Shown here piece by piece: positions 22,636-30,045 of a stretch of DNA of 33,517 bases; positions within the stretch are counted from its first letter, which is position 1; every line of letters begins with the position of its first letter. Source of the DNA: Cytophagales bacterium (GTDB lineage Bacteria > Bacteroidota > Bacteroidia > Cytophagales > Spirosomataceae); contig RDXN01000089.1 in assembly GCA_004292855.1 (NCBI GenBank), positions 1-33,517 on the forward strand, in the 5' to 3' direction. The position numbers and the translations under genes are program-made. A model generated the notes under the pieces. It saw only the letters and a list, made by a program, of their open reading frames with translations. It was not told where the DNA came from and searched no databases.

Positions 22636-22666
22636 AAGGTCACTGATTTCTCAGTGACCTTTTTTG
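22636..22666 (+). terminator. Intrinsic terminator after tRNA-fMet
   Basis: AAGGTCACTGA at 22636-22646 is exactly inverted at 22651-22661 with a 4-nt loop, followed by a T run to about 22665. It separates tRNA transcription from the endonuclease gene. Confidence 0.9.
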
Positions 22667-22693
22667 TTTATTTGAGCTTGACTTCTGAAACCA

Positions 22694-23176
22694 ATGCTCA
22701 CTAAACAAAAAGGCGACATCGCCGAGCAAGCCGTTATCCTAAAAGCCCTGCAACTAGGTTTCGGCGTCTGCAAACCCATCGGAGATCGTCTGCCCTACGA
22801 TTTGGTGTTCGATGTGGGGGGACGTTTGATGAAGATACAGGTAAAAAGTGCTTGGTTTGATGAAGGGCGGGGCAATTATGTGATTGATACACGCCGGACA
22901 AAGACCAACCGGCGACAGATGGTACGTTCGACCTATGCTGCTGATGACTTCGACTTTGCTATAGCCTTTATTGAGTTGTTGGGTATTTTCTATATTATTC
23001 CAATTAACATATTCACTAGCTATGGATCAGAAATCCATCTAGTCGAAACTGAAAAGCGGCAACGACAACCCAAATCGGCCTTATATCGTGAGGCTTGGGA
23101 TTTGTTGCTCCTACCCCCGCGTCAACTCGAAAATTGTGATCTCCGGGAGAATACCGACGCGGCCCGGGTAGCCTAG
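22694..23176 (+). CDS. PD-(D/E)XK homing endonuclease of the I-Ssp6803I type, free-standing
   Basis: A 160-residue nuclease matching the small PD-(D/E)XK endonuclease family that contains I-Ssp6803I, the enzyme encoded inside the Synechocystis tRNA-fMet group I intron. Visible catalytic pattern: Glu11 in KGDIAEQA, Asp36 in RLPYDLVFDV, and Gln49-x-Lys51 in MKIQVKSAW. From memory the I-Ssp6803I active site has the same residues at the same numbers. Then come NYVIDTRRTKTN, DFDFAIAFIELLGIFYIIP and a tail. Here the gene is 66 bp beyond the tRNA end, outside the intron and behind a terminator, so it needs its own promoter. Its likely target is the intron-less tRNA-fMet allele. The last 22 codons run antisense to the 3' end of the phosphoesterase gene. 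A general PD-(D/E)XK nuclease role is the alternative. Confidence 0.82.
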   Translation: MLTKQKGDIAEQAVILKALQLGFGVCKPIGDRLPYDLVFDVGGRLMKIQVKSAWFDEGRGNYVIDTRRTKTNRRQMVRSTYAADDFDFAIAFIELLGIFYIIPINIFTSYGSEIHLVETEKRQRQPKSALYREAWDLLLLPPRQLENCDLRENTDAARVA

Positions 23177-24391
23177 ATAACCAAAGCCCCGGTTGACGTA
23201 GAGTTGTTGGTCGCCCTGACGGTATAGGCCTGCCCACTGCTTGTACACGTATTGCGACGGACTCCATTTGAAGCCGCCAATCTCCACACCAAACTGCATC
23301 CCGTGGGTGTGGCCCGCAAACATAGCGTCGATGCCGGGGAATTGGGGGCGAACTTGTGCTTCCCAGTGGCTGGGGTCGTGCGAGAGGAGCAGCTTCACGG
23401 GGTAGTCTTCGGTGCCCCGGTAGGCATTGGCAAGGTTGCCGTATTTGGGCCAACGTTGGCCCGCCCCCCAGTTTTCAATTCCAATCAAGGCAATTTTATC
23501 GCCGTCTTGGGTGAAAATTCGGTGTTCGTCGAGCATCAGGTTCCAGCCTAAGAGTCGGTGGGCTTCCTTCAGGTTACGAAGATTCTGTTGTTTTACCTGT
23601 TGGCTTGGCCACTGCACGTAATCGCCGTAGTCGTGATTGCCGAGGGTGGAATAAACGCCGAGTGGGGCCTTCACGTGCCGGAAAATCGGGATATAGTCCT
23701 GCACCTCGTCGGCGGTGTTGTTGACGAGGTCGCCGGTGAAGAACACCATGTCGGGCTTCTCCTTGAGCAACATTTCGACGCCCCCTTTCACGGCGGTTTT
23801 GTTAAAAAACGAGCCGGAGTGAATGTCAGAGAGTTGGGCAATACGCATCCCCTCGAAGCCTTTGGGCAAGTTTTTCAGGGCCAGCCGAACCCGACGAACG
23901 CGGTAATCGTGGGCACCCGACAGAATACCCCATGAGAAACTCACGAGCGGAATAGCCCCGGCTATGAGGGCCGTTTTCATCAGGAAATCAGAGCGGGGAA
24001 TAGCGTCGGTTTTAGGGATGTCAGTGCGGGCCGCGTCGTTGGCGGTTTTTTGCACGTCGGGTTCGTAGAAAAGCGAGATTATCCACCGGAAAAACCGCCC
24101 GATGTCATCAATCAGCACAAACAGCAGGGCAAACACCTTCGACAAATACGGAATAATCACCCCAGCATACAGAAACGTGCGCGTGTGCCGGTCGAGCAGG
24201 TCGGGGGGCGACAACTGCATGAACAAAAACAGCCCGATGGAGAGTGCCGTGAAACCCCAGTAAACAAGGCCGATAATACGCTGTGTGTCGTCGGAGAGGT
24301 TGCGGCTCACCGTGCGAACGGCCTGATACACATACCAATCAAGGGCCAGAAACACGAGGCCAATCAGGATAAAGAAGAGAATACGGTTCAT
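23111..24391 (-). CDS. Membrane-anchored calcineurin-like metallophosphoesterase
   Basis: A 426-residue protein with an N-terminal membrane region of about four helices (ILFFILIGLVFLALDWYVYQ, IIGLVYWGFTALSIGLFLFM, FLYAGVIIPYLSKVFALLFV, later TALIAGAIPLVSFSWGIL). A C-terminal metallophosphoesterase domain follows: AQLSDIHSG, FFTGDLVNN, STLGNHDYG, LLLSHDPS and FAGHTHGMQFG carry the metal-binding Asp, His and Asn ligands. This architecture resembles YkuE/YaeI-type enzymes, some of which act on UDP-diacylglucosamine or other lipids. The ATG at 24391 starts the first membrane helix; longer starts overlap the LytTR gene. The final 66 nt overlap the endonuclease gene on the other strand. It follows the LytTR regulator by 14 bp, so it is probably in the same operon. 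Confidence 0.88.
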   Translation of the reverse strand: MNRILFFILIGLVFLALDWYVYQAVRTVSRNLSDDTQRIIGLVYWGFTALSIGLFLFMQLSPPDLLDRHTRTFLYAGVIIPYLSKVFALLFVLIDDIGRFFRWIISLFYEPDVQKTANDAARTDIPKTDAIPRSDFLMKTALIAGAIPLVSFSWGILSGAHDYRVRRVRLALKNLPKGFEGMRIAQLSDIHSGSFFNKTAVKGGVEMLLKEKPDMVFFTGDLVNNTADEVQDYIPIFRHVKAPLGVYSTLGNHDYGDYVQWPSQQVKQQNLRNLKEAHRLLGWNLMLDEHRIFTQDGDKIALIGIENWGAGQRWPKYGNLANAYRGTEDYPVKLLLSHDPSHWEAQVRPQFPGIDAMFAGHTHGMQFGVEIGGFKWSPSQYVYKQWAGLYRQGDQQLYVNRGFGYLGYPGRVGILPEITIFELTRG

Positions 24392-24405
24392 ACAGAAGAA
24401 GACGC

Positions 24406-25209
24406 TCAGCCGATCTTGCCGGAGTTGACGTAGAAGTCGGAGAGCAGGCTCAGGAACTCCTCTTTGCGCCGACGCGAGACCTCGACCTCGGTGCTGTCGG
24501 TGAGCCAAACCTGCCCGCCATCGCCCTTCACGTAGCGTTTAATGTGTTCAAGATTGACAATGTTCGACTGGTGAACACGGAAAAAATAGTAATTGTCTAA
24601 AATCTCTTCGTATTCTTTCAACAACCGCGACACCACAATGGGTTTGCCGTTAGTCAAATGGAACTTGGTGTACGACCCCAACGATTCGCACTGGATAATG
24701 TCGGTCATCTGCACAAAGTGGATGCCCTCGGCAGTGGGCAGGGCAATGCGCTGATTGGCGTTGGGCTTACGCTGGTTGAGTCCACTTGGCTGGGGGGCGT
24801 GAATCTGCTCCTGCAAAATGCTCAGTTGCTGCGGGCTAACGGTGGCTAACTGCGTTTTGCTCTTTTGCACGGCGGCCTGTAGCTCGTCGGGGTCGATGGG
24901 TTTAAGCAGGTAATCGATAGCACTGAACCGAAACGCCCGGATAGCGTATTCTTGGTAAGCAGTGGTGAAAACAACGCCAAAATCGGCCTTCTCGAAACTG
25001 GCCAACAGATCGAAACCACTCTTGCCGGGCATCTGAATATCCAGAAACACCAGATTGGGATGGTGATGTCGGATTAGTTCGATCCCTGAATCGACGTTTT
25101 TAGCTTCGCCACAAATCTGCACGTCGGGGCAAAGGTATTGCAGAAGACCCGTCAGGGCTTGCCGGGCATTGGTTTCATCGTCGATCACGACCGCACGCAG
25201 AGCTTCCAT
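24406..25209 (-). CDS. LytTR-family response regulator
   Basis: A 267-residue response regulator. The receiver (1-120) has VVIDDETNAR, phospho-acceptor Asp57 in LVFLDIQMPGKSGFDLL, the Thr in VVFTTAYQEYAIRAF and Lys in YLLKPIDPDEL. After a Gln-rich linker comes a LytTR DNA-binding domain from about 160: ALPTAEGIHFVQMTDIIQCE, SYTKFHLTNGKPIVVSRLLK, FFRVHQSNIVNLEHIKRYVK, ending VEVSRRRKEEFLSLL. It starts 20 bp after the stop of the LytS-type kinase, its evident partner, and precedes the phosphoesterase, which may be a target or simply cotranscribed. Confidence 0.94.
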   Translation of the reverse strand: MEALRAVVIDDETNARQALTGLLQYLCPDVQICGEAKNVDSGIELIRHHHPNLVFLDIQMPGKSGFDLLASFEKADFGVVFTTAYQEYAIRAFRFSAIDYLLKPIDPDELQAAVQKSKTQLATVSPQQLSILQEQIHAPQPSGLNQRKPNANQRIALPTAEGIHFVQMTDIIQCESLGSYTKFHLTNGKPIVVSRLLKEYEEILDNYYFFRVHQSNIVNLEHIKRYVKGDGGQVWLTDSTEVEVSRRRKEEFLSLLSDFYVNSGKIG

Positions 25210-25229
25210 ACAGAGAGAGGATAAGGTTT

Positions 25230-28200
25230 TTAAAGTGGAATAATCATGTTAATGCGGGTTCCGGTGGGTTGGCCCTGCGGGTCGGTTAGGTCCGTCACGT
25301 CAAGGCGGGCGTCGCTGTCTTTCCGGCGCAGCGACTCAAAAATGCCCCGCGTCATCTCCTGACCCCGCGAGATGTGTCCTTCAGAACGGGGTGCAAACCG
25401 CCGACCAACCCCGTTGTCTTCGATTACGCATACAATGTGCCCAGCCTTCACATGCGCCGAAATGGTCAGCTTTTTATCGCCTTCTTTGGGCATCAGGCCG
25501 TGCCAGATCGCGTTTTCCACGTAGGGTTGCAACAGCATCGGCGGCAGCAGGGCGTCCATGAGCGTCTCGTCTGTCTGGTCGATGACAAACTCGTAGGCAA
25601 ACTCATGGTTGAAGCGGAACGACTCAATCTCCACGTACATGCGCAAGGTGTCGACGATCTGCTCGAAAGGCAGGTACTGGTGATTGGAGTTCTCCATGAT
25701 GCGCCGGACGAGTTTAGAGAACTTGGAGAGATAGCGCGCACCTTCAATACCCTGATTAGTAAGCAAATAATACTGCACAGAGTTGAGCGAGTTGAACAAA
25801 AAGTGGGGATTCATTTGACTCTGTAACGCCTTCAGTTTCAGCTCGGTAATCTGTAAATCGAATCGATTCCGTTCGTCGAGGGTGTTTACGCGCCAACGCA
25901 TCAGCCCCACCACCAGCCCCCCCAGCAACACCCCCAGGGCGACCCGAAACCACCAGGTCTGGGTCATATACGGCAACACCGTAAACCGAACCACTCTCGG
26001 CGTTTCGGACCAGATACCACCCGCATTGCCACTGCGGATAGCCAATTGGTACTGATTGGGCGGCAGATTGGTAAACGAAACCGAATGCCGATTGCCCAAA
26101 TCGACCCAGGCCGTGTCGAGGCCTTCGAGCTTGTATTTGTACTGACTTTTCGAGGTCGGCTCAAAGTTGAGCGTCGAAAAGCCGAGCGTGATGGCGTTCT
26201 CGTCGGGGCGCAACACAATCTCTTTCGAGACGTCCTGATGGGCCGGTTTGCCCTTCACCTCTACCGAACTTACTGCTAGCCCCGGCCCGTCGTGCGACTG
26301 ACTGAGGGCGTCGATATCGACCCGATCAATGGCGTTCAGGTGCCCGAGCATCAACTGCCCGGCCCGATTTTGCAGGAAACCCGTGGGATTATTGGTGTTA
26401 AGACCCTCGGTGGTGGTCAGATACCGGACCGTGCGGGTGCGCGGGTTGGCAATGTGCAGGCCCTCACTTGTGTTGAACCAGATGTTGCCCTCGGCATCCT
26501 CGCAAATATTGGAGCAATACGTATCGGCCATGTTGTCGTGTTCAAAGTCGAACGAAGTCACGATCTCGCCCGACGCCGAGATTTTGTTGATCCCACCCCA
26601 GCTAGCCACCAACATCGCCCCGTTTGTGCTCGCCTGCAACGCGTTTACGCAAAGGCCACTCATCGTTTTGGTTTTGTTGATGGGTAACTCCTTCACATTC
26701 ACGAACCGAGCCGTTTGCTCATCAAAATAGAATAGTCCGTTTGGGCAAGTTGCGATCCACATACGCCCGTCGGTGCCTTCGCACAGGGCACGGATGTAAT
26801 TATTTTTCAACAACGACTCGTGGACACCGGGCGACCAAAGCCGGTGTTCGGTTCCGGTTGCGGGGTCCACCACGCGCAGGCCCTGCGTCATGTTGGCAAT
26901 CCAGAACCGCCCTTTTTTGTCGATCACGCCATCGCGAAACTCCGTTGAGGTAAACAGCCGATTGACCAAGGGAAACCGCTCGAAGGCGGCCCCTCTCCGA
27001 ACAAAAACACCCTTGTCGGTAAAGGCCACGGGCTGCCCCCCAATGAGCCGCAGCCGATACGTGTAGGCGTTGGCGGGATAGGGCACCACCCGAAATTGGT
27101 TGGTGGCCGGGAGCCAGTCGAGTGTGCCCGTATGAGACAGGCCAAGCAGATAATGACCCGTTGGAAGTTCCAGAAAGCTGGTTATTTCGGCCAATGACGG
27201 GTTCACCGACAGGGGCACGTCGACGCTGTGAACGCCCAGATTCTGATAGCGGTATTTGAACAAACCCCGGCGCGTGCCGATCCAGATGATGCCATTGGCG
27301 CGGTCGTCGTAAATAGCCCGAACGTGAACACCTTTTTCGTGAAACTCCGGCAAGTGATACACCTTGTTCTGGTCGGGGTAAAACACGCTCAATCCTTTCT
27401 CGGTACCCACTAGAATGAGCTTTTTGCCATTGCCATCGACGGTTTCGCGGGTACAGATCACGTTCAGGTTGGCAAACTCACGGCTTATGAACCGGAACGT
27501 CTCGGTATCGGGCGAAAACCGGAGCAGGCCCTCATCGTAGGCCCCGATCCAGATGGTACCATCGGCCGCTTCGGAGGCTATTTCGAGCCGGACGGGGCGT
27601 TTGTTGCGGGGATTTTTGGCTTCCTTACCGAGCAGGCAGGTGAGTTGATCGGTGGCCCGGTCGTAGCGATACAGGCCTATTTCCGACACGATCCAAAGTC
27701 GTCGTTTGCTGTCTTCAAAAAAAGACGCATCCTGATGACTATTGTCGGACGAGAGCGCGTACAGCTTTAGTTTTTTCTGAGGACGCAGCCAGCGTTTCAC
27801 TGAGGTATAATCCGACAGCCACACCTGATTGTAGGAATCGACAAACACCCGGTCGTGCATGTCGTTGGTATGGTCGGCGTCGGCGTAATTATTGGCCAAA
27901 ACCGTTTCGGTCGCCAGCGTTTGGGGGGTAGTCATACACAACCCCCGCGTGGCCACCGAGGCAAACACCGTCCCGGATGCCTCAGTGGCAATACCCGAAC
28001 AATAGCCCACGCGGGGGTTATCGGGGGTAAAAAACGCGTAGCCATCGTATCGGCAATAGCTGCGGCCCGTACCGATCCACAAAAAGCCCTGTTTGTCTTT
28101 GGTGAAGCACCAGACGTCGTTCGAGGGCAGGCCCTCGCGGATGGTCAGGTGTTCGAGCGGGAGCTTAGGGGCCTGCGCATGCCCTGCCGAATAAGCCAGT

Positions 28201-28232
28201 AAAGCCAGCACAACAAACAGGTAATGACGCAT
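25230..28232 (-). CDS. Two-component propeller sensor histidine kinase (LytS/His_kinase type)
   Basis: A 1000-residue membrane sensor. Signal peptide (MRHYLFVVLALLAYSAGHAQ), then a periplasmic region of two beta-propellers made of 'GFLWIGT..GL.RYD'-type repeats (QGFLWIGTGRSYCRYDGYAF; GTIWIGAYDEGLLRFSPD; NGIIWIGTRRGLFKYRYQ; GRMWIATCPNGLFYFDEQ; GNIWFNTSEGLHIANPR). A Y_Y_Y domain ends the periplasmic part (YKYKLEGLDTAWVDLGNRHS, FTNLPPNQYQLAIRSGNAGG). One membrane helix follows (WWFRVALGVLLGGLVVGLM), then a LytS-type kinase with phospho-acceptor His810 in LQSQMNPHFLFNSLNSVQYY and ATP-binding LLQPYVENAIWHG and VIEDNGVGRRF. Such sensors often respond to glycans. The LytTR regulator follows 20 bp downstream. 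Confidence 0.94.
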   Translation of the reverse strand: MRHYLFVVLALLAYSAGHAQAPKLPLEHLTIREGLPSNDVWCFTKDKQGFLWIGTGRSYCRYDGYAFFTPDNPRVGYCSGIATEASGTVFASVATRGLCMTTPQTLATETVLANNYADADHTNDMHDRVFVDSYNQVWLSDYTSVKRWLRPQKKLKLYALSSDNSHQDASFFEDSKRRLWIVSEIGLYRYDRATDQLTCLLGKEAKNPRNKRPVRLEIASEAADGTIWIGAYDEGLLRFSPDTETFRFISREFANLNVICTRETVDGNGKKLILVGTEKGLSVFYPDQNKVYHLPEFHEKGVHVRAIYDDRANGIIWIGTRRGLFKYRYQNLGVHSVDVPLSVNPSLAEITSFLELPTGHYLLGLSHTGTLDWLPATNQFRVVPYPANAYTYRLRLIGGQPVAFTDKGVFVRRGAAFERFPLVNRLFTSTEFRDGVIDKKGRFWIANMTQGLRVVDPATGTEHRLWSPGVHESLLKNNYIRALCEGTDGRMWIATCPNGLFYFDEQTARFVNVKELPINKTKTMSGLCVNALQASTNGAMLVASWGGINKISASGEIVTSFDFEHDNMADTYCSNICEDAEGNIWFNTSEGLHIANPRTRTVRYLTTTEGLNTNNPTGFLQNRAGQLMLGHLNAIDRVDIDALSQSHDGPGLAVSSVEVKGKPAHQDVSKEIVLRPDENAITLGFSTLNFEPTSKSQYKYKLEGLDTAWVDLGNRHSVSFTNLPPNQYQLAIRSGNAGGIWSETPRVVRFTVLPYMTQTWWFRVALGVLLGGLVVGLMRWRVNTLDERNRFDLQITELKLKALQSQMNPHFLFNSLNSVQYYLLTNQGIEGARYLSKFSKLVRRIMENSNHQYLPFEQIVDTLRMYVEIESFRFNHEFAYEFVIDQTDETLMDALLPPMLLQPYVENAIWHGLMPKEGDKKLTISAHVKAGHIVCVIEDNGVGRRFAPRSEGHISRGQEMTRGIFESLRRKDSDARLDVTDLTDPQGQPTGTRINMIIPL

Positions 28233-28253
28233 GAGTGGGTTACGATTGTCTTG

Positions 28254-28382
28254 TCACAATACCAACGCTACCAAAATCATCCCGGTAACAAGTACCAGAA
28301 TGATCCAGTCGAACCGCTTATCGAGAAACTGATGTAGCCCGCGCGACCAATTTTTTCTTGTAAATCCTCCTCCTCGTTCCAT
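28254..28382 (-). CDS. 42-aa single-pass membrane protein upstream of the propeller kinase
   Basis: An unlisted small gene of 42 codons. It encodes MERGGGFTRKNWSRGLHQFL, then DKRFDW and the hydrophobic IILVLVTGMILVALVL to the stop. The basic, Trp-containing N half and a C-terminal membrane helix fit a tail-anchored peptide with its N terminus in the cytoplasm. The stop lies 21 bp before the kinase ATG on the same strand, and a perfect TAnnTTTG element lies about 36 nt upstream, so it is probably the first gene of the kinase operon. Function unknown; modulating the kinase is a guess from position. Confidence 0.65.
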   Translation of the reverse strand: MERGGGFTRKNWSRGLHQFLDKRFDWIILVLVTGMILVALVL

Positions 28383-28417
28383 CGCTCAATCTCTGTGTTA
28401 GGCCTAATCAATTGGCC

Positions 28418-28425
28418 CAAAAATA
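28418..28425 (-). promoter_or_regulatory. Possible promoter -7 element for the propeller kinase operon
   Basis: Minus strand TATTTTTG matches TAnnTTTG, 35 nt before the 42-aa gene ATG. A matching -33 box is not clear. The remaining gap up to 28535 shows no gene. Confidence 0.4.
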
Positions 28426-28535
28426 CCCTCAACCGATACTACGACACCTGTCGGTTTATATCCGGCGGAGTTTGCCTGTTAATCGGCGGAGGAGACTTGA
28501 TAGCTGGTAACAAGAGTGTCGCGCGTGACTCATCA

Positions 28536-29849
28536 TCACCGATTCGCTTCCGACAGCCAATGAAATTGCCGCTCGGCGAGTTGGAAATGGCGGTTTGTGC
28601 GCCGGAGGGCAACGTGCAGGGAGTCGCCCCGAAACAAGCCGCTCAACAGGAGTCGGTTGGTATCAGGGCGGGTAACTTGTAGTGTGAACAGGGGCAAGCT
28701 GTCCGAAGCCATTTTCCGAACGGCCAAATTGCGGCCCGTGGAATCGAGCGCGTAACTGAAATAGCCACGCCGGTAACGTTGCCGAAACAGGGTATCGGTG
28801 GTGAGAATGCTTCCCATTGCCTGCGTTTCTTCAAACACCACATTTTGCCAGCGAAGCGAGTCAGCGAGCGTTGGGTTAGCCCGGAAGTCGGTCACTTCGT
28901 AAAAACCCGATTTCAGTTTTGGGGGGGTAGGCCCCTCTGAAGAGAACATCGTTTCCCACAAAGGGCCATATAAAGGCACAAGAGCAAATATTCCCACAAA
29001 CGCGACTTTCAGGCCGATACGCGCCCACTGCATCCGGGGGCTTCGCAGCCGAAAATGGGCTTTCGGTTTCGTGGGCTGGTTGAATACAAAAAAATCGAGC
29101 AACCGACCGGTATCGCTCAGGAGCAGCAAGTTGCAGAATGCGAACAGGTGGATGCTGAACAGCTTGACCGGAATATCGTAGCACAGGTTCAGTACCATCA
29201 CATTCATAAACACCGTTGCCCCCACGAACGCGCCGAGGGTGGCCGTACGTCGCCAGAGCAGCAACAGGCCCGTAAGTACCTCAACAGCACCCGAAAAGAA
29301 CTGGTACGGCGCGGAGTAGCCAATAAATAGCCACGAGAACCGCATGGGTAGCAAATCACCGAGGGGCGTGGCTAATTGACTAATCAGCGGGAACGGCATC
29401 TGCTGCCCAAACAATTTGATGATGCCGTAACCAAAGGCAATCATAGCCACGTAGTAGCGCAATACAACCAAAAACCAGTAGGCCAACCGGTCGTAGTTTC
29501 GGCGTCGGTCGAGCAGCGACCAAATCACTGCGCCCACGACAGCCAATAGCGCGAACAGACACAGTTGTGCGTAACCGTAGGAGGTGTCGCCACTGCCGTT
29601 GAGCGGCACGAGTTGGTCTTTAACGTGAAACAGGTGGTCGTTGGCGAACGTCACGAGCCAGCTTTCACCTGCCGAATAATACTCGGCAAGGGTGTTCCCT
29701 ACCGGCCAACTGCCCAGCCATTGCCAGGGCGACATGTAGAGCGCGACGTAAATGAACGTAAACCGGAATAGTAATCGACGCCAGAGTGGCCACTCGGGGG
29801 TGTGACGCCAGAGGTCGGCGGTAAGAGGAAGTGAGTAGGTAGTTTGCAT
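28536..29849 (-). CDS. DoxX-like multi-pass membrane protein
   Basis: A 437-residue integral membrane protein. The N-terminal two thirds hold about seven helices, including LCLFALLAVVGAVIWSLL, LVVLRYYVAMIAFGYGIIKL, the FFSGAVEVLTGLLLLWRR segment typical of DoxX-like proteins, VFMNVMVLNLCYDIPVKLFS and HLFAFCNLLLLSDTGRLLDF. A last helix (VAFVGIFALVPLYGPLW) leads to a ~140-residue soluble domain, probably periplasmic, with FYEVTDFRANPTLADSLRWQ and TNRLLLSGLFRGDSLHVALR. Family members are loosely annotated; no catalytic motif is visible. The ATG at 29847-29849 is the first in frame. Divergent from carB. Confidence 0.7.
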   Translation of the reverse strand: MQTTYSLPLTADLWRHTPEWPLWRRLLFRFTFIYVALYMSPWQWLGSWPVGNTLAEYYSAGESWLVTFANDHLFHVKDQLVPLNGSGDTSYGYAQLCLFALLAVVGAVIWSLLDRRRNYDRLAYWFLVVLRYYVAMIAFGYGIIKLFGQQMPFPLISQLATPLGDLLPMRFSWLFIGYSAPYQFFSGAVEVLTGLLLLWRRTATLGAFVGATVFMNVMVLNLCYDIPVKLFSIHLFAFCNLLLLSDTGRLLDFFVFNQPTKPKAHFRLRSPRMQWARIGLKVAFVGIFALVPLYGPLWETMFSSEGPTPPKLKSGFYEVTDFRANPTLADSLRWQNVVFEETQAMGSILTTDTLFRQRYRRGYFSYALDSTGRNLAVRKMASDSLPLFTLQVTRPDTNRLLLSGLFRGDSLHVALRRTNRHFQLAERQFHWLSEANR

Positions 29850-29941
29850 GGGAGGTAGGAATGTTGGTCTATATTTAGGTTAAAAGAAACAGTCTTTCTG
29901 AATTTTCGCAACATATTCTTCTGATTATGGGCCGAACCCTC

Positions 29942-30013
29942 TAATTTTGCGGGATTTTTGGCCCTACAATTCCACTTGGTGCGGGCCATCATGGTACGTC
30001 CGGGGCGCCGGAC
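29942..30013 (+). promoter_or_regulatory. carB promoter -7 element and leader hairpin
   Basis: TAATTTTG at 29942-29949 is a perfect TAnnTTTG element, giving a leader of roughly 90 nt. The leader contains GTCCGG-GGCG-CCGGAC (29998-30013), a perfect 6-bp stem with a 4-nt loop, without a T-tract. A role in pyrimidine- or arginine-linked control is possible but not shown by any known motif. Confidence 0.45.
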
Positions 30014-30045
30014 CGTCTCACTATCAATTGTACATTCCCGCTGCA

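Noticed and set aside
22364-22657. Open frames on both strands across the tRNA-fMet intron
   Set aside because: They cross intron core helices and tRNA exons, have no homology or start signals, and are explained by the ribozyme.
28395-28682. Plus-strand frame in the gap before the DoxX-like gene
   Set aside because: Half of it is antisense to the DoxX-like coding region and it shows no domain or start signal.
29947-30045. N-terminal extension of CarB by 33 codons
   Set aside because: It begins inside the promoter -7 element, and CarB homology starts at the ATG at 30046; the extension is untranslated leader.
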